A stretch of DNA of 64,000 nt from G963923955 sp963923955 (GTDB lineage Bacteria > Pseudomonadota > Gammaproteobacteria > Eutrophobiales > Eutrophobiaceae). Below the pieces are notes generated by a model. That model did not search any database. It saw only the letters and a program-made list of their open reading frames with translations, and was not told the DNA's origin. This document shows positions 35,105-43,920 of this stretch, piece after piece. Where the stretch lies: NCBI GenBank assembly GCA_963923955.1, contig OZ000552.1, positions 2,356,001-2,420,000 on the forward strand, read 5' to 3'. Position 1 is the stretch's first letter, and every line of letters begins with the position of its first letter. Made by a program: the position numbers and the translations under genes.

Positions 35105-36604
35105 ATGACTAACAGCACAGCTTGCGAGACTATGAAAAGAGTAAAATACACCCCGTCGGCAAAAGAGCAGGACTTTCTGAACTCCATTGAGTCCGGCAGC
35201 TACGAACGGCAGATCATCAAAGGGATAAAGCGTTTTGCCGAGCGTACTGTGCCGGATGACATGATCGGTTTTTACTCCACTGATGAGATCAATAATCTGC
35301 TCAAGCTGGAAGGCACAACGCGCGATATCGAGGCGCGCATGCCGGTGAAGATCACCCGTCATTATTTCGAGCAGGCGAGAAACAGCCCGGCCATGCAGAC
35401 CTTGATCAAGGCCAGCCCGAAGGAGACCCTGGATCTGGACGGCGCACCGGACCCGGGCAAGCAGATGGATTACAGCCCGGTGGAGGGTCTGATCCATAAA
35501 TACGAGCTGGGCCTGATCTATGTGGCCTCGACCTGTTCTGCGCATTGCCGCTTCTGTTATCGAGAAGAGTTGATCACCGGCAAGGAGGTGGCGCGCCCGG
35601 ACGGCAGCGTAGCGCCTAAAGGCTTAGCGCAGATCAAGGACATCGTTGATTACATCACCGACCACAACCGGCGGGTGGATGAAAACGGCGGTCGCCATCC
35701 GCAGACCGGAAGGGAGAAGCTTCGGGAAATCCTGCTGTCCGGCGGCGACCCCATGGTGCTGAACAACAGGAAAATCGGTGCCTGGCTGGCGGCGCTGGCC
35801 GAGGCCGGCGTGGAGAACATCCGCATCGGCACCAAGGAGCTGGCCTTTTTCCCGGATCGCTTCGATGCCGCGCTGTTTGACATGCTGGATAAATTTCACG
35901 CCCTTTATCCGGACATCAACCTGCGCATCATGACGCATTTCAACCATCCGGATGAGTTTTTGCGCAAGGATGAAAACGGGGATTACCTGGACAATCCCGG
36001 CGGCGGCCTGGTGTGGCTGGACAACACCCGGCAGGCGGTGCGGGCGCTGCGCTGTCGGCCCTGGATCAATATCGACAACCAGGCGCCCATCATCAAAGGC
36101 ATCAACGATGATGCCGATGCCCTGCGGATCATGCAGCGCGAATTAAAACGCAACGGCGTTGAGAATCATTACTTCTTTTGCGGCCGCGACATCATCGGCC
36201 ACAAGGCATTTAATGTGCCGATTGAAGAAGCCTGGCGCATCCTCAACGAATCGCAAAAGGGTTTATCCGGGGTGGAGACCCATGCCCGGCTCTCGATTAC
36301 CCATTACAAGGGCAAGACCGAAGTGGCCGCCGTTACCAACGGACCCTTTGCCAAGCTGCCGGGCGGCGAGAACGGCGTGTTGATCTTCAAGTTGTTGCGC
36401 TCGGCGGCGGACGCCCCGGAGCGCTGCCTGGTTAGCATCGTCGGCCGCAACCCGCAGGCGATCTGGTTTAGTGATTATGATGATCGAGTGCTCTATGATG
36501 AGGCCGGTTTGTATTCCATGTACGGCATCCCGGTGCAAGGCCAGGCCGAGAGTCCAACCCATAGCAAGCAGCCCGTATTGACGTCCATCGCCGCCAATCA
36601 GTAG
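35105..36604 (+). CDS. kamA: KamA-family radical SAM aminomutase (lysine 2,3-aminomutase-like)
   Basis: The 499-residue protein has the radical SAM motif C144-x3-C148-x2-C151 (CSAHCRFC), the following ILLSGGDPMVL, and the KamA-type EGTTRDIEARMPVKITRHYFE and YFFCGRDIIGH regions. It has an extra 70-80 residue C-terminal segment compared with the 416-residue clostridial enzyme. The family isomerises L-lysine to L-beta-lysine, or glutamate to beta-glutamate, using SAM and PLP. The nearby CoA-transferase genes, lysine 6-dehydrogenase-like gene and ALDH7 favour lysine. A start at the ATG of MKRVKYTP (35132) is also possible; neither start has a clear ribosome binding site. Confidence 0.85.
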   Translation: MTNSTACETMKRVKYTPSAKEQDFLNSIESGSYERQIIKGIKRFAERTVPDDMIGFYSTDEINNLLKLEGTTRDIEARMPVKITRHYFEQARNSPAMQTLIKASPKETLDLDGAPDPGKQMDYSPVEGLIHKYELGLIYVASTCSAHCRFCYREELITGKEVARPDGSVAPKGLAQIKDIVDYITDHNRRVDENGGRHPQTGREKLREILLSGGDPMVLNNRKIGAWLAALAEAGVENIRIGTKELAFFPDRFDAALFDMLDKFHALYPDINLRIMTHFNHPDEFLRKDENGDYLDNPGGGLVWLDNTRQAVRALRCRPWINIDNQAPIIKGINDDADALRIMQRELKRNGVENHYFFCGRDIIGHKAFNVPIEEAWRILNESQKGLSGVETHARLSITHYKGKTEVAAVTNGPFAKLPGGENGVLIFKLLRSAADAPERCLVSIVGRNPQAIWFSDYDDRVLYDEAGLYSMYGIPVQGQAESPTHSKQPVLTSIAANQ

Positions 36605-36614
36605 CGCGCCCTGA

Positions 36615-37064
36615 GCAGTACTGTATCGGCAAGACAAGATTGCGCTGAGTCTGGTGCCACAGGGCACCTTAGCCGAGCGCATCCGCGCCGGTGGGGCCGG
36701 GATCCCGGCTTTTTATACGGCAACTGCGGTAGGCACGCCGCTTGCGGAAGGCAAGGAATCCCGTCGCATCAATGGCCATGAGTATGTGCTGGAGTACGCC
36801 TTGCACGCCGATTTTGCCTTGCTCAAGAGCGAATGTGCAGATGGCTAAGGCAACCTGACTTACAGCAAAACGGCCCGCAATTTTAATCCCATTATGGCGA
36901 TGGCGGCGGCCACCACTATCGTCCAGACGCGCCGCCTGGTTGCTGCTGGCGGCATCGATCCGGAGGTCATCATCACGCCCGGGATCTTTGTTGACCGGGT
37001 AGTGCATGTGCCGGCACCGGTGCTGGAGTCTGATTTGATCAAGGCGGGGGTAACTTACCCGTGA
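36615..37064 (+). pseudogene. 3-oxoacid CoA-transferase subunit A, N-terminally deleted and interrupted
   Basis: The frame enters in the middle of the family: ALSLVPQGTLAERIRAGGAG, PAFYTATAVGT, EYVLEYALHADFALLKS, then a TAA at 36846-36848 where an aromatic residue is usual before GNLTY, then KTARNFNPIMAMAA onward to ESDLIKAGVTYP and TGA. About 90 residues that include the GGFG CoA-binding start are gone; kamA ends only 10 bases before the remnant. The TGA overlaps the GTG of the B subunit, preserving the original coupling. Confidence 0.8.
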
Positions 37065-37738
37065 GCGTGGCGGAGCAAGCCCTTGGCTGGAGCCGTGGGG
37101 AGATGGCGCAGCGCGCGGCTTTGGATATTCCCAATGGTGCCTATCTAAATCTCGGCATCGGCATCCCGGAGAAGGTGGCGCAGTATGTCCCGGCCGGGCG
37201 GGCTGTGATCTATCATACGGAAAACGGTCCGCTCGGCATGGACCCGGCGGCCGCGCCCGAGCAAGCCGATGCGGAATTGATCAATGCCGGCAAAAATCTG
37301 GTAACCGCCATCGCCGGGGCGGCCTATTTTCACCACGCCGACAGCTTCGCCATGATCCGCGGCGGCCATATCGATATCTGCGTTTTGGGTGCTATGCAGG
37401 TCTCCGCGGCCGGCGATCTGACCAACTGGTCAACCGGGGCCGGCGATGCCATTCCTTCCGTCGGCGGGGCTATGGATCTGGTCACCGGCGTCAACACCAT
37501 CCATGTCATCACCCAGCACTGCACCCGGCGTGGTGAAGCGAAGATCGTCAAGACCTGTAGCTATCCCTTGACCGGGCGGGCCATGGTTGATCGTATCTAT
37601 ACCGACCTGGCGGTGCTGGATCGCACGGCGCAGGGGCTGGTAGTCATTGAATTGGCGCCCGGTGTTGATTTTGATTATGTGCAGACAAAGACAGGCTGTC
37701 GTCTATCGCCTGCTGTCGGGCTTGCGAAGGCCGGGTGA
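37061..37738 (+). CDS. 3-oxoacid CoA-transferase subunit B
   Basis: The 225-residue protein starts at GTG within the stop of the A-subunit remnant. It has AYLNLGIGIPEKVAQYVP, the catalytic glutamate in VIYHTENGPLGM, GAMQVSAAGDLTNW and the end VVIELAPGVDF, and looks intact. CoA-transferases move CoA between acyl-CoA and a 3-oxoacid as an alpha/beta complex. With the A subunit broken it has no partner here. Lysine fermentation through KamA also ends in such a transferase, which fits the context. Confidence 0.88.
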   Translation: MSVAEQALGWSRGEMAQRAALDIPNGAYLNLGIGIPEKVAQYVPAGRAVIYHTENGPLGMDPAAAPEQADAELINAGKNLVTAIAGAAYFHHADSFAMIRGGHIDICVLGAMQVSAAGDLTNWSTGAGDAIPSVGGAMDLVTGVNTIHVITQHCTRRGEAKIVKTCSYPLTGRAMVDRIYTDLAVLDRTAQGLVVIELAPGVDFDYVQTKTGCRLSPAVGLAKAG

Positions 37739-37766
37739 TCACAACGTACCCTAAGGCCGAATCGTC

Positions 37767-38790
37767 ATGAAGCACTCGCATAGACCACTCTCAGCGCCCT
37801 CGCGCAGCGCCGAGCTTTATCAACGTGCATTGCAAGTCATTCCCGGCGGATGCAGCCGCAATACCATTTTGCGCGACCCGCAGCCGCTCTATGCCGAGCG
37901 CGGCGAGGGCTGTTACTTAAATCGACATCGAGGGCCTTCGCCGACTTGATTTTTCCAATAACATGGCCTCCCATGATACATGAGCATGCGCAGCCGGACG
38001 TGGTCGAGGCGGTCAGCGCCCAGTTGCGCAAGGGCACGGCTTACATGGTCGGCACTGAGGCCGAGGTGCTGTTCGCTGAACACCTGTGCAGCCGCAACGC
38101 CGGCTTTGAGCAGATACGCTTTGTCAACTCCGGCACCGAGGCGATCATGAATTGCATCAAGGCCGCCAGGGCCTATACCGGACGGGCGAAGCTCGCCAAG
38201 GTGGAAGGCGCCTACCACGGCGGCTATGACTACGCCGAGGTCAGCCAGATGGCACGGCCGGAGAGCTGTGGCCATGTCAATGAGCCGGCCAGCATCGCCA
38301 CCGTGGCCGGTCGGCGCGACATCATGCAGCTGATGAACCCGCGCGCTGAGCCTTACCTATTCCCGCTCTCCGGTACATTCTCGGCCAACCCGGTTACGAT
38401 GACCGCCGGACTGATCAGCATGCAGCGTTATGATGAAGCCGCCGTGCAACGATTAAACGCATTAGGCGAACGGACACGCACCGGGATCAGGGAGGCCATG
38501 AATCTCGCGGACGTGCCTTTCAGCCTCACCGGAGGCGGCTCGTTTTTCCGCGTTCACATTAAGCATGAACCCCGGCAAACTACTGCGAGGCGTATTTATC
38601 GGCGGCGGAGAAAAATACCTTGAAACAACTGCTTGAGCATCTCTTTGATCACGGCATCATCCTAATCGATACCTGCGCAGGGGCCTTATCCACCCCCATG
38701 TCTGCAGCAGAAATTGATCGCCTGATCGAGGTTTTCCTCGCCGGGTTTCGCCGCCTTAGGCCACCGCAAGTGGGCAAAAGCGCGGCCTGA
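37767..38790 (+). pseudogene. class III aminotransferase (glutamate-1-semialdehyde aminomutase-like), multiply broken
   Basis: The frame opens with LYQRALQVIPGGCSRNTILR and shifts near 37919 and again near 37970 (RLDFSNNMAS, then HEHAQPDVVEAV). It continues through RFVNSGTEAIMNCIKAARAYTGR and KVEGAYHGGYDY, and at EPASIATVAG joins directly to RRDIMQLMNP. About 120 residues, including the PLP lysine segment GKIIGGG, are thus deleted. A third shift near 38575 leads to TLKQLLEHLFDHGIILIDT and the normal end. Any one lesion might be an error; together they mark a dead gene. It may have acted on a lysine-derived amine. Confidence 0.88.
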
Positions 38791-38837
38791 CGGCAAGCCT
38801 TAACCAGGCGCGCACGAGCGCTCGCGCACTGCCAAGT

Positions 38838-40364
38838 TCACTTTGAAGCGCGGCTGGCGAATTGGATCCCTTGTGCCAACGGCAGCTCGTTGGAGTAATT
38901 GATCGTGGCCGTGCAACGCCGCATGTAGCCCTTCCAGGCGTCACTGCCCGACTCACGCCCACCGCCGGTCTCTTTCTCACCACCGAAGGCACCGCCGATC
39001 TCGGCCCCGCTCGGGCCGATATTGACATTGGCAAGCCCGCAATCACTGCCCCGGGCCGATAAAAATTCTTCTGCATCAAGCAGGTTCTGCGTGAAAATAC
39101 AGGAAGACAAACCCTGCGGGACATCGTTATGCAGCGCCAGCGCCTCCTCAAACAACCGATAGGACAGCGCATACAAAATGGGCGCAAAGGTCTCGGTTTT
39201 CACCAGCTCGTTTTGTGCTTGCGCCCGGACGATGGCGGGCCTGGCATAATAGCCGCCGGCCAGTTCGTCCGGCTCAACCGCTTCACCACCATGCACTGCA
39301 AAGCCCGTCGCCTTTGCCGAGGCAATGGTCTGTTGCATCCCCGCAAACGCCTGCTGATCGATCAAGGGACCGACCAGTGTTTCCTTTGCGAAGGGATTGC
39401 CGATGCTGATTTGTTCATAGGCCCCACGAAGCGTTTCCAGCAAGCGCTCATAGATTTGTTCGTGGATGATGAGCCGCCTTAATGTGGTGCAACGCTGCCC
39501 GGCGGTGCCGGTGGCGGCGAACAGGATGGCACGCACCGCCAATTCCAGATCGGCAGAGGGTGTTACGATCATGGCATTGTTGCCGCCCAACTCCAAGATG
39601 CAGCGGCCGAGGCGCTCTGCAACGATGGGCGCAAGCGCCCGTCCCATGCGGGTGCTGCCGGTGGCGCTGATGATGGGTACGCGCCGATCAGCCACCAGCT
39701 GTTGGCCAATGTCCGCCGCACCGATGATTACATGCAGCAGACCCTCCGGCGCCTCCTCGCCAAACTGTTGCGCCGCCCGCTGAAACAGCTTTTCACATAC
39801 CAGAGCGGTCAGCGGTGCTTTTTCCGATGGTTTCCAGATGACGCTATCGCCACAGACATAGGCGAGCGCCGCATTCCAGGCCCACACGGCCACGGGAAAG
39901 TTAAACGCCGAGATGACGCCGACCACGCCCATCGGGTGCCAGTATTCGGCGATCTTGTGGCCGCGGCGCTCGGACGGCATGGTCAAGCCGTACAGCTGCC
40001 GCGACAGGCCAACGGCAAAATCGCAGATGTCGATCATCTCCTGCACCTCGCCCAGCCCTTCCTGGTAGATCTTGCCGGACTCCAGCGTTACCAGGGCATC
40101 AAGCGCGGCCTTGTGGGTGCGTAATTGCTCGGCAAACAAGCGCACCAGCTCGCCCCGCTGCGGTGCCGGCAGCAAGCGCCAGCGGCGGTAGGCAAGATCC
40201 GCGGCGGCGATCTTCTCAGCAACGCTATCGGCGCTATCGCTCGGCACGGAAGCGATCACGCGGCCGTTGATCGGCGAGCATACTTCTCGATCCCCAGTCA
40301 GGGGGATGGCGTCTTGCAGGCGCAGTGCGTTAAGTATGGCGGGTAAGTCGGTCGGAATGCTCAT
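38838..40364 (-). CDS. ALDH7-type aldehyde dehydrogenase (alpha-aminoadipate semialdehyde dehydrogenase)
   Basis: I start at MSIPTDLPAIL, 53 codons inside the longest frame and just inside the lysine dehydrogenase-like gene end. The 508-residue protein has FNFPVAVWAWNAALA, the catalytic Glu in LELGGNNAMIV, the catalytic Cys in GTAGQRCTTLRR, and the antiquitin-type ending RESGSDAWKGYMRR with NYSNELPLAQGI. The family oxidises alpha-aminoadipate semialdehyde to alpha-aminoadipate. This is the step after lysine 6-dehydrogenase, encoded directly upstream but broken. Sequence looks complete. Confidence 0.92.
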   Translation of the reverse strand: MSIPTDLPAILNALRLQDAIPLTGDREVCSPINGRVIASVPSDSADSVAEKIAAADLAYRRWRLLPAPQRGELVRLFAEQLRTHKAALDALVTLESGKIYQEGLGEVQEMIDICDFAVGLSRQLYGLTMPSERRGHKIAEYWHPMGVVGVISAFNFPVAVWAWNAALAYVCGDSVIWKPSEKAPLTALVCEKLFQRAAQQFGEEAPEGLLHVIIGAADIGQQLVADRRVPIISATGSTRMGRALAPIVAERLGRCILELGGNNAMIVTPSADLELAVRAILFAATGTAGQRCTTLRRLIIHEQIYERLLETLRGAYEQISIGNPFAKETLVGPLIDQQAFAGMQQTIASAKATGFAVHGGEAVEPDELAGGYYARPAIVRAQAQNELVKTETFAPILYALSYRLFEEALALHNDVPQGLSSCIFTQNLLDAEEFLSARGSDCGLANVNIGPSGAEIGGAFGGEKETGGGRESGSDAWKGYMRRCTATINYSNELPLAQGIQFASRASK

Positions 40365-41424
40365 ATATGTTTTTGCTCCCGGGCCGCTTTGTGTTGCCCC
40401 GTCTGTTGCCGATAATAAGCACCGAACCGATTGGCAAGAAAGTCGCATAAGCTCACCTGCTCTTGGCGAATAAAGCCGGATTGGGGCAGCCGGCCCGACT
40501 GTGGCAGATCCAGCATCGTACAAATGCCGGCGGCAGTGGTAATTTGGATGGCGCTGCGCCGTTGCCCATGCACATGCTGGCTATATATTTTATTGGCATA
40601 GGTTTCCTGTAACAAACGACCCGCGCGCGTGCCGCTGACGGTGACAAAGATCAACACCACGTCCCGAAAGGTGGCGGGCAAGGCACTCTCCAGCACGTCT
40701 TTGAGCACATCACGACGATCCGCCAGGCGCAGATCCTGCAACAGTATCTTCATGATGTCGCAATGCCCGGATAGCGAATCGTCTGGTAACGCAGATTTCT
40801 GACCTCACCTTGCAAGGTATCGCCGAGCGTGCCTAAGCCGCCGGAGGTGTTAAATGACTCATAGGTGATGCCATCCAGGGAAAACTCTTCGCGCTGCCCC
40901 AATGGCGGGACTTCGACCACCTCACCATTCACGATAGCAGTGCAGGGCTCGCAATACTCATTGATCACGCCGTCCGTGCTCCAGGTCAGGTTATAGATCA
41001 ACGAGTTGGTCGGGTACTCCGGCAAAGCGCCGACCCGCATGCTGATGGTATCCAAGGCATCAAAACGCCCGGCGATGTCATTGGCCACGATGGATATAAA
41101 GCCGGGCGCCAGCCCACACTGCGGAAGGTCTCTTACTGCGCGCGTACTGGCCACATCCTCGGTCAGATCCAGATAATGCGCCCTGGCCTGGATTGCCAGC
41201 CGAGCAAGCGGGAGCGTCAAATGATAGGGACAGGCGCTAAGCAAGGCAAAGTGTCCGTTCAGTATGTCCGCGCACTGCTCTGCATGGTTGACATTCATGC
41301 AATGCTTGTCCAGCTGCTTGGGCGATGAGTCAATCAGCGTGATGGAATAATCCCCACAAGCAAGCAGGAAATCGCAAATCATCTCGCCAATTTTGCCGCC
41401 ACCGACCAGCGCTACTTTGATCAC
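40361..41424 (-). pseudogene. lysine 6-dehydrogenase/saccharopine dehydrogenase-like gene, frameshifted
   Basis: The first 224 codons give a Rossmann start IKVALVGGGKIGEMICDFLL, the conserved PQCGLAPGFISIVAND, and GLGTLGDTLQGEVRNLRYQT ending IRYPG. One base is then missing near 40762-40768, and the second frame runs on to KILLQDLRLADRRDVLKDVL and the end at 40361. In addition about 10 residues expected between RAVRDL and PQCG appear deleted. The enzyme would oxidise L-lysine at carbon 6 to the aminoadipate semialdehyde. The downstream ALDH start overlaps its stop. The single frameshift alone could be a sequencing error. Confidence 0.75.
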
Positions 41425-41544
41425 GTCAAATGCTTTTATCTGTAACTATCCATGCAGAATCAACAGATCGGCCATCGAAATAAAGCGCCTATTTTGCTAT
41501 ATTTACGCCTCATTTAATCACATTAACTCAGGTTTTTAATCAAA

Positions 41545-41970
41545 ATGAGAACTTCAGATAAAAAGCTGCTTGCGCTGTTACGCATCAACGCCCGCATGCC
41601 GACCTCTGAATTGGCACGGCGCTTAGGCCTGTCCCGCTCCACCGTGCAGACGCGCCTGAAATATCTGGAGGCCGAGCGCATTATCACCGGCTATACGGTG
41701 CACTATGACAAGGATTATGAGAAGAGATTGATACGCGCCCAAGTGCTAATTAAGGTCGAGCAGAAGTTGAGCGGCAGGGTCTATGTGCAGTTGGAGAGAA
41801 TCTCCGAGATCAGCGCCTTATACACAAACAGTGGCGAGTATGATCTCATCGCCTTGGTGACCGCCGACAGCACGGCAGAATTAAGCCAATTATTGGATAA
41901 TCTGGCCAATTTGCCAGGCATTGAGAGGACCAATTCATCGGTCATCCTGGAGACCAAGTTTTCGCGTTAA
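41545..41970 (+). CDS. Lrp/AsnC-family transcriptional regulator
   Basis: The 141-residue protein has the Lrp winged helix (DKKLLALLRINARMPTSELARR, LGLSRSTVQTRLKYLEAERII) and a RAM ligand-binding domain ending PGIERTNSSVILETKFSR. It is divergent from the lysine dehydrogenase-like gene across 120 bases, the usual place for a local amino-acid-responsive regulator, so lysine is a plausible effector. It appears intact although its likely target genes are partly broken. Confidence 0.92.
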   Translation: MRTSDKKLLALLRINARMPTSELARRLGLSRSTVQTRLKYLEAERIITGYTVHYDKDYEKRLIRAQVLIKVEQKLSGRVYVQLERISEISALYTNSGEYDLIALVTADSTAELSQLLDNLANLPGIERTNSSVILETKFSR

Positions 41971-42045
41971 CAGGCGGTTTTTAAGTGTATCGCCCCTGGC
42001 AGCCTCCGATCATGCATGATCTGCTTGACATAATCTGAGGAAACA

Positions 42046-42182
42046 GAACACGAAAGCGGGAATGACGTCTCTCAGATCTGGATTCCTACCCCTGCTCGCG
42101 GGCAGGGGTGACGTTCGTGCGCGGGAATAGCCTGCCCCGTTCCCTGGTCGCCGCCAGGGACTTGGCTGGACACGGGGGCAGG
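42046..42182. repeat. palindrome-rich intergenic repeat between lrp and paaE
   Basis: The 293-base gap 41971-42263 contains GCGGGAATGACG and CTGGATTCC, fragments typical of dispersed intergenic repeats. It also contains a perfect CCCCTGC/GCAGGGG hairpin near 42089-42107 and a two-level nested palindrome: CCTGCCCC (42131-42138) pairs with GGGGCAGG (42175-42182), enclosing TCCCTGG/CCAGGGA (42141-42147, 42154-42160). No gene is visible. It may be a miniature mobile repeat or a bidirectional terminator. Confidence 0.5.
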
Positions 42183-42263
42183 CCGTACTCGATACGGGGA
42201 CGGGGAGTGCGGTGGGTTTGGATGAGGAGAGCCTTGCGAGGCGGATGTTTGCTTTGCGCCTTG

Positions 42264-43346
42264 TTACTGGTCAAAGTCAACTACTACCTGGGCTGATAGG
42301 GGGTGTGCCTGGCAGCTAAGGATATAGCCGGCCTCCAGCTCTTCATTTTCCAGGGCGTGATTGAGGTCCATGTCCACTTCGCCCTCGATCAATTTCGCCT
42401 TGCAGGTTGCGCACACCCCGCCCTTGCAGGCAAAGGGCAGGTCAACGCCTTGCTCCAGGCCGCCGTCCAGGATATTTTCTCCTTCGGCGGATAAATCAAA
42501 TTGCGTTTGTTTGCCGTCTGCGATCACGGTGACCCGACACATCTTGCCGGCCATCTTCACCGCCCGTTCATGGTGCTTGGCGAGTACAACTTGCGCATCC
42601 GCTGCTGAGGCGGTGAACAATTCGTAATGGATCTTGTCCTCGCTGATCCCTTCCGCCCGCAGCCCACGTGAGACTTCCGAGATCATCGGCTCGGGGCCGC
42701 ACAGAAAAAATTCATCGATCATATCCAGCCGTAACAGGCGCCGACACAACTCGCCGCCCTTGCGGTTATTGATGCGGCCATTGAGAATGTCAACATCTCG
42801 TTCTTCTTCGTCAAAGATGTGCAGTAGCTGGAACCGGGACATATAACGATTTTTCAACTGCTCCAGCTCGTCTTTGAACATGATGGTGCTACTCTTTCGA
42901 TTGCCATAGAGCAGGGTGACATGGCTTTGCGGCTCGCGCGCCAAGACGGTCTTGATAATGGAAAGAATAGGCGTGATGCCGCTGCCGGCGGCGATCAGTA
43001 GATAGTTTTTATCATTATCTGCATCAATGTCTGTATAAAACTTACCCTGCGGGGGCATGACATTGAGCCTGTCCCCCGGGCGCAGTTGCTCATTGGCAAA
43101 GTTTGAGAATCTGCCGCCGGCCACCCTTCTGATCCCAACTTGTAATGTCACCTCATCCAGGCCGGAGCAGATGGAATATGAGCGCCTGAGATCTTCCCCG
43201 TTGATCTCGGCCTGCAAGGTAAGGTACTGCCCCTGAATGTAGCGGAAGGTATCTCTTAGCTCATCCGGCACCGCAAAGCTGAGGCACACGGCATCATCCG
43301 TTGTCTTGTAGATGTCGCTGATGCTTAGTTGATGAAATTCACTCAT
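42264..43346 (-). CDS. paaE: phenylacetyl-CoA epoxidase reductase subunit
   Basis: The 360-residue protein has a ferredoxin reductase part with RRSYSICSGLDE for FAD and AAGSGITPILSIIKTVL for NAD(P), then a plant-type [2Fe-2S] ferredoxin tail with CKGGVCATCKAKL and a fourth Cys in ILSCQAHP. It supplies electrons to the PaaABC oxygenase. It is the last gene of the paaABCDE run, 56 bases after paaD. Confidence 0.95.
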   Translation of the reverse strand: MSEFHQLSISDIYKTTDDAVCLSFAVPDELRDTFRYIQGQYLTLQAEINGEDLRRSYSICSGLDEVTLQVGIRRVAGGRFSNFANEQLRPGDRLNVMPPQGKFYTDIDADNDKNYLLIAAGSGITPILSIIKTVLAREPQSHVTLLYGNRKSSTIMFKDELEQLKNRYMSRFQLLHIFDEEERDVDILNGRINNRKGGELCRRLLRLDMIDEFFLCGPEPMISEVSRGLRAEGISEDKIHYELFTASAADAQVVLAKHHERAVKMAGKMCRVTVIADGKQTQFDLSAEGENILDGGLEQGVDLPFACKGGVCATCKAKLIEGEVDMDLNHALENEELEAGYILSCQAHPLSAQVVVDFDQ

Positions 43347-43402
43347 TGTCTGCGGCTCATTAAAGCAGTTAGGGAAGCGCTTAATTTATGTAAGAGCTTC
43401 TT

Positions 43403-43909
43403 TCATATACATTTGAAATAATCAAAGGGCTCAAGGCAAGCCTTACATCTATACAGCGCCTTACAAGCCGTCGAGCCGTGCTCGCTAATGAGGTTTGTAT
43501 CTGTTGAGTGACATCGCGGACAGGCGACCGTTGGTCTCTTGCCTAAGAGGCTACGCTTGCTGGAAGAGGTTTGCGCCGGTGGTGCGATGCCGAAGCGCAT
43601 TAATTTTTTCCTGCCGGTCTCACTCAGCCAGTCGCTGGTCCAGGCCGGGGCCAGTCGGGTCTTGACCTCGACCTCCCCATAGCCTTCTCCTCGCAGGGTA
43701 GTAAGAATATCGTCTTTAATCGTCTGCATTGCTGGGCAGCCGCTGTAGGTCGGGGTGATGACAACAATCAGCCGCTCACCCTGCCAATAGACATCCTGCA
43801 ACACGCCCAGGTCGGCAATGGTCAAGACCGGAATCTCCGGGTCAGTAACCTGCTCCAGGATCGCCCGAACCGCAGCGGCGTCTGAGTCGGTTCTGACTGC
43901 TGCAATCAT
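43403..43909 (-). CDS. paaD: phenylacetate degradation protein PaaD
   Basis: The DUF59-like domain (VTDPEIPVLTIADLGVLQDV, TPTYSGCPAMQ) is followed by a zinc-ribbon tail CPRCHSTDTNLISEHGSTAC ending CKACLEPFDYFKCI, the normal PaaD layout. PaaD is needed to mature the iron centres of the epoxidase. I take the ATG of MIAAVRTD (43909), which lies 11 bases after the paaC stop; a start 16 codons earlier would overlap paaC by 37 bases. Confidence 0.92.
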   Translation of the reverse strand: MIAAVRTDSDAAAVRAILEQVTDPEIPVLTIADLGVLQDVYWQGERLIVVITPTYSGCPAMQTIKDDILTTLRGEGYGEVEVKTRLAPAWTSDWLSETGRKKLMRFGIAPPAQTSSSKRSLLGKRPTVACPRCHSTDTNLISEHGSTACKALYRCKACLEPFDYFKCI

Positions 43910-43920
43910 GGCTTGAGCTT

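Noticed and set aside
34982..35545. 187-codon frame opposite kamA and its upstream region
   Set aside because: Covers the conserved radical SAM N-terminal coding region on the other strand and has no recognisable motif.
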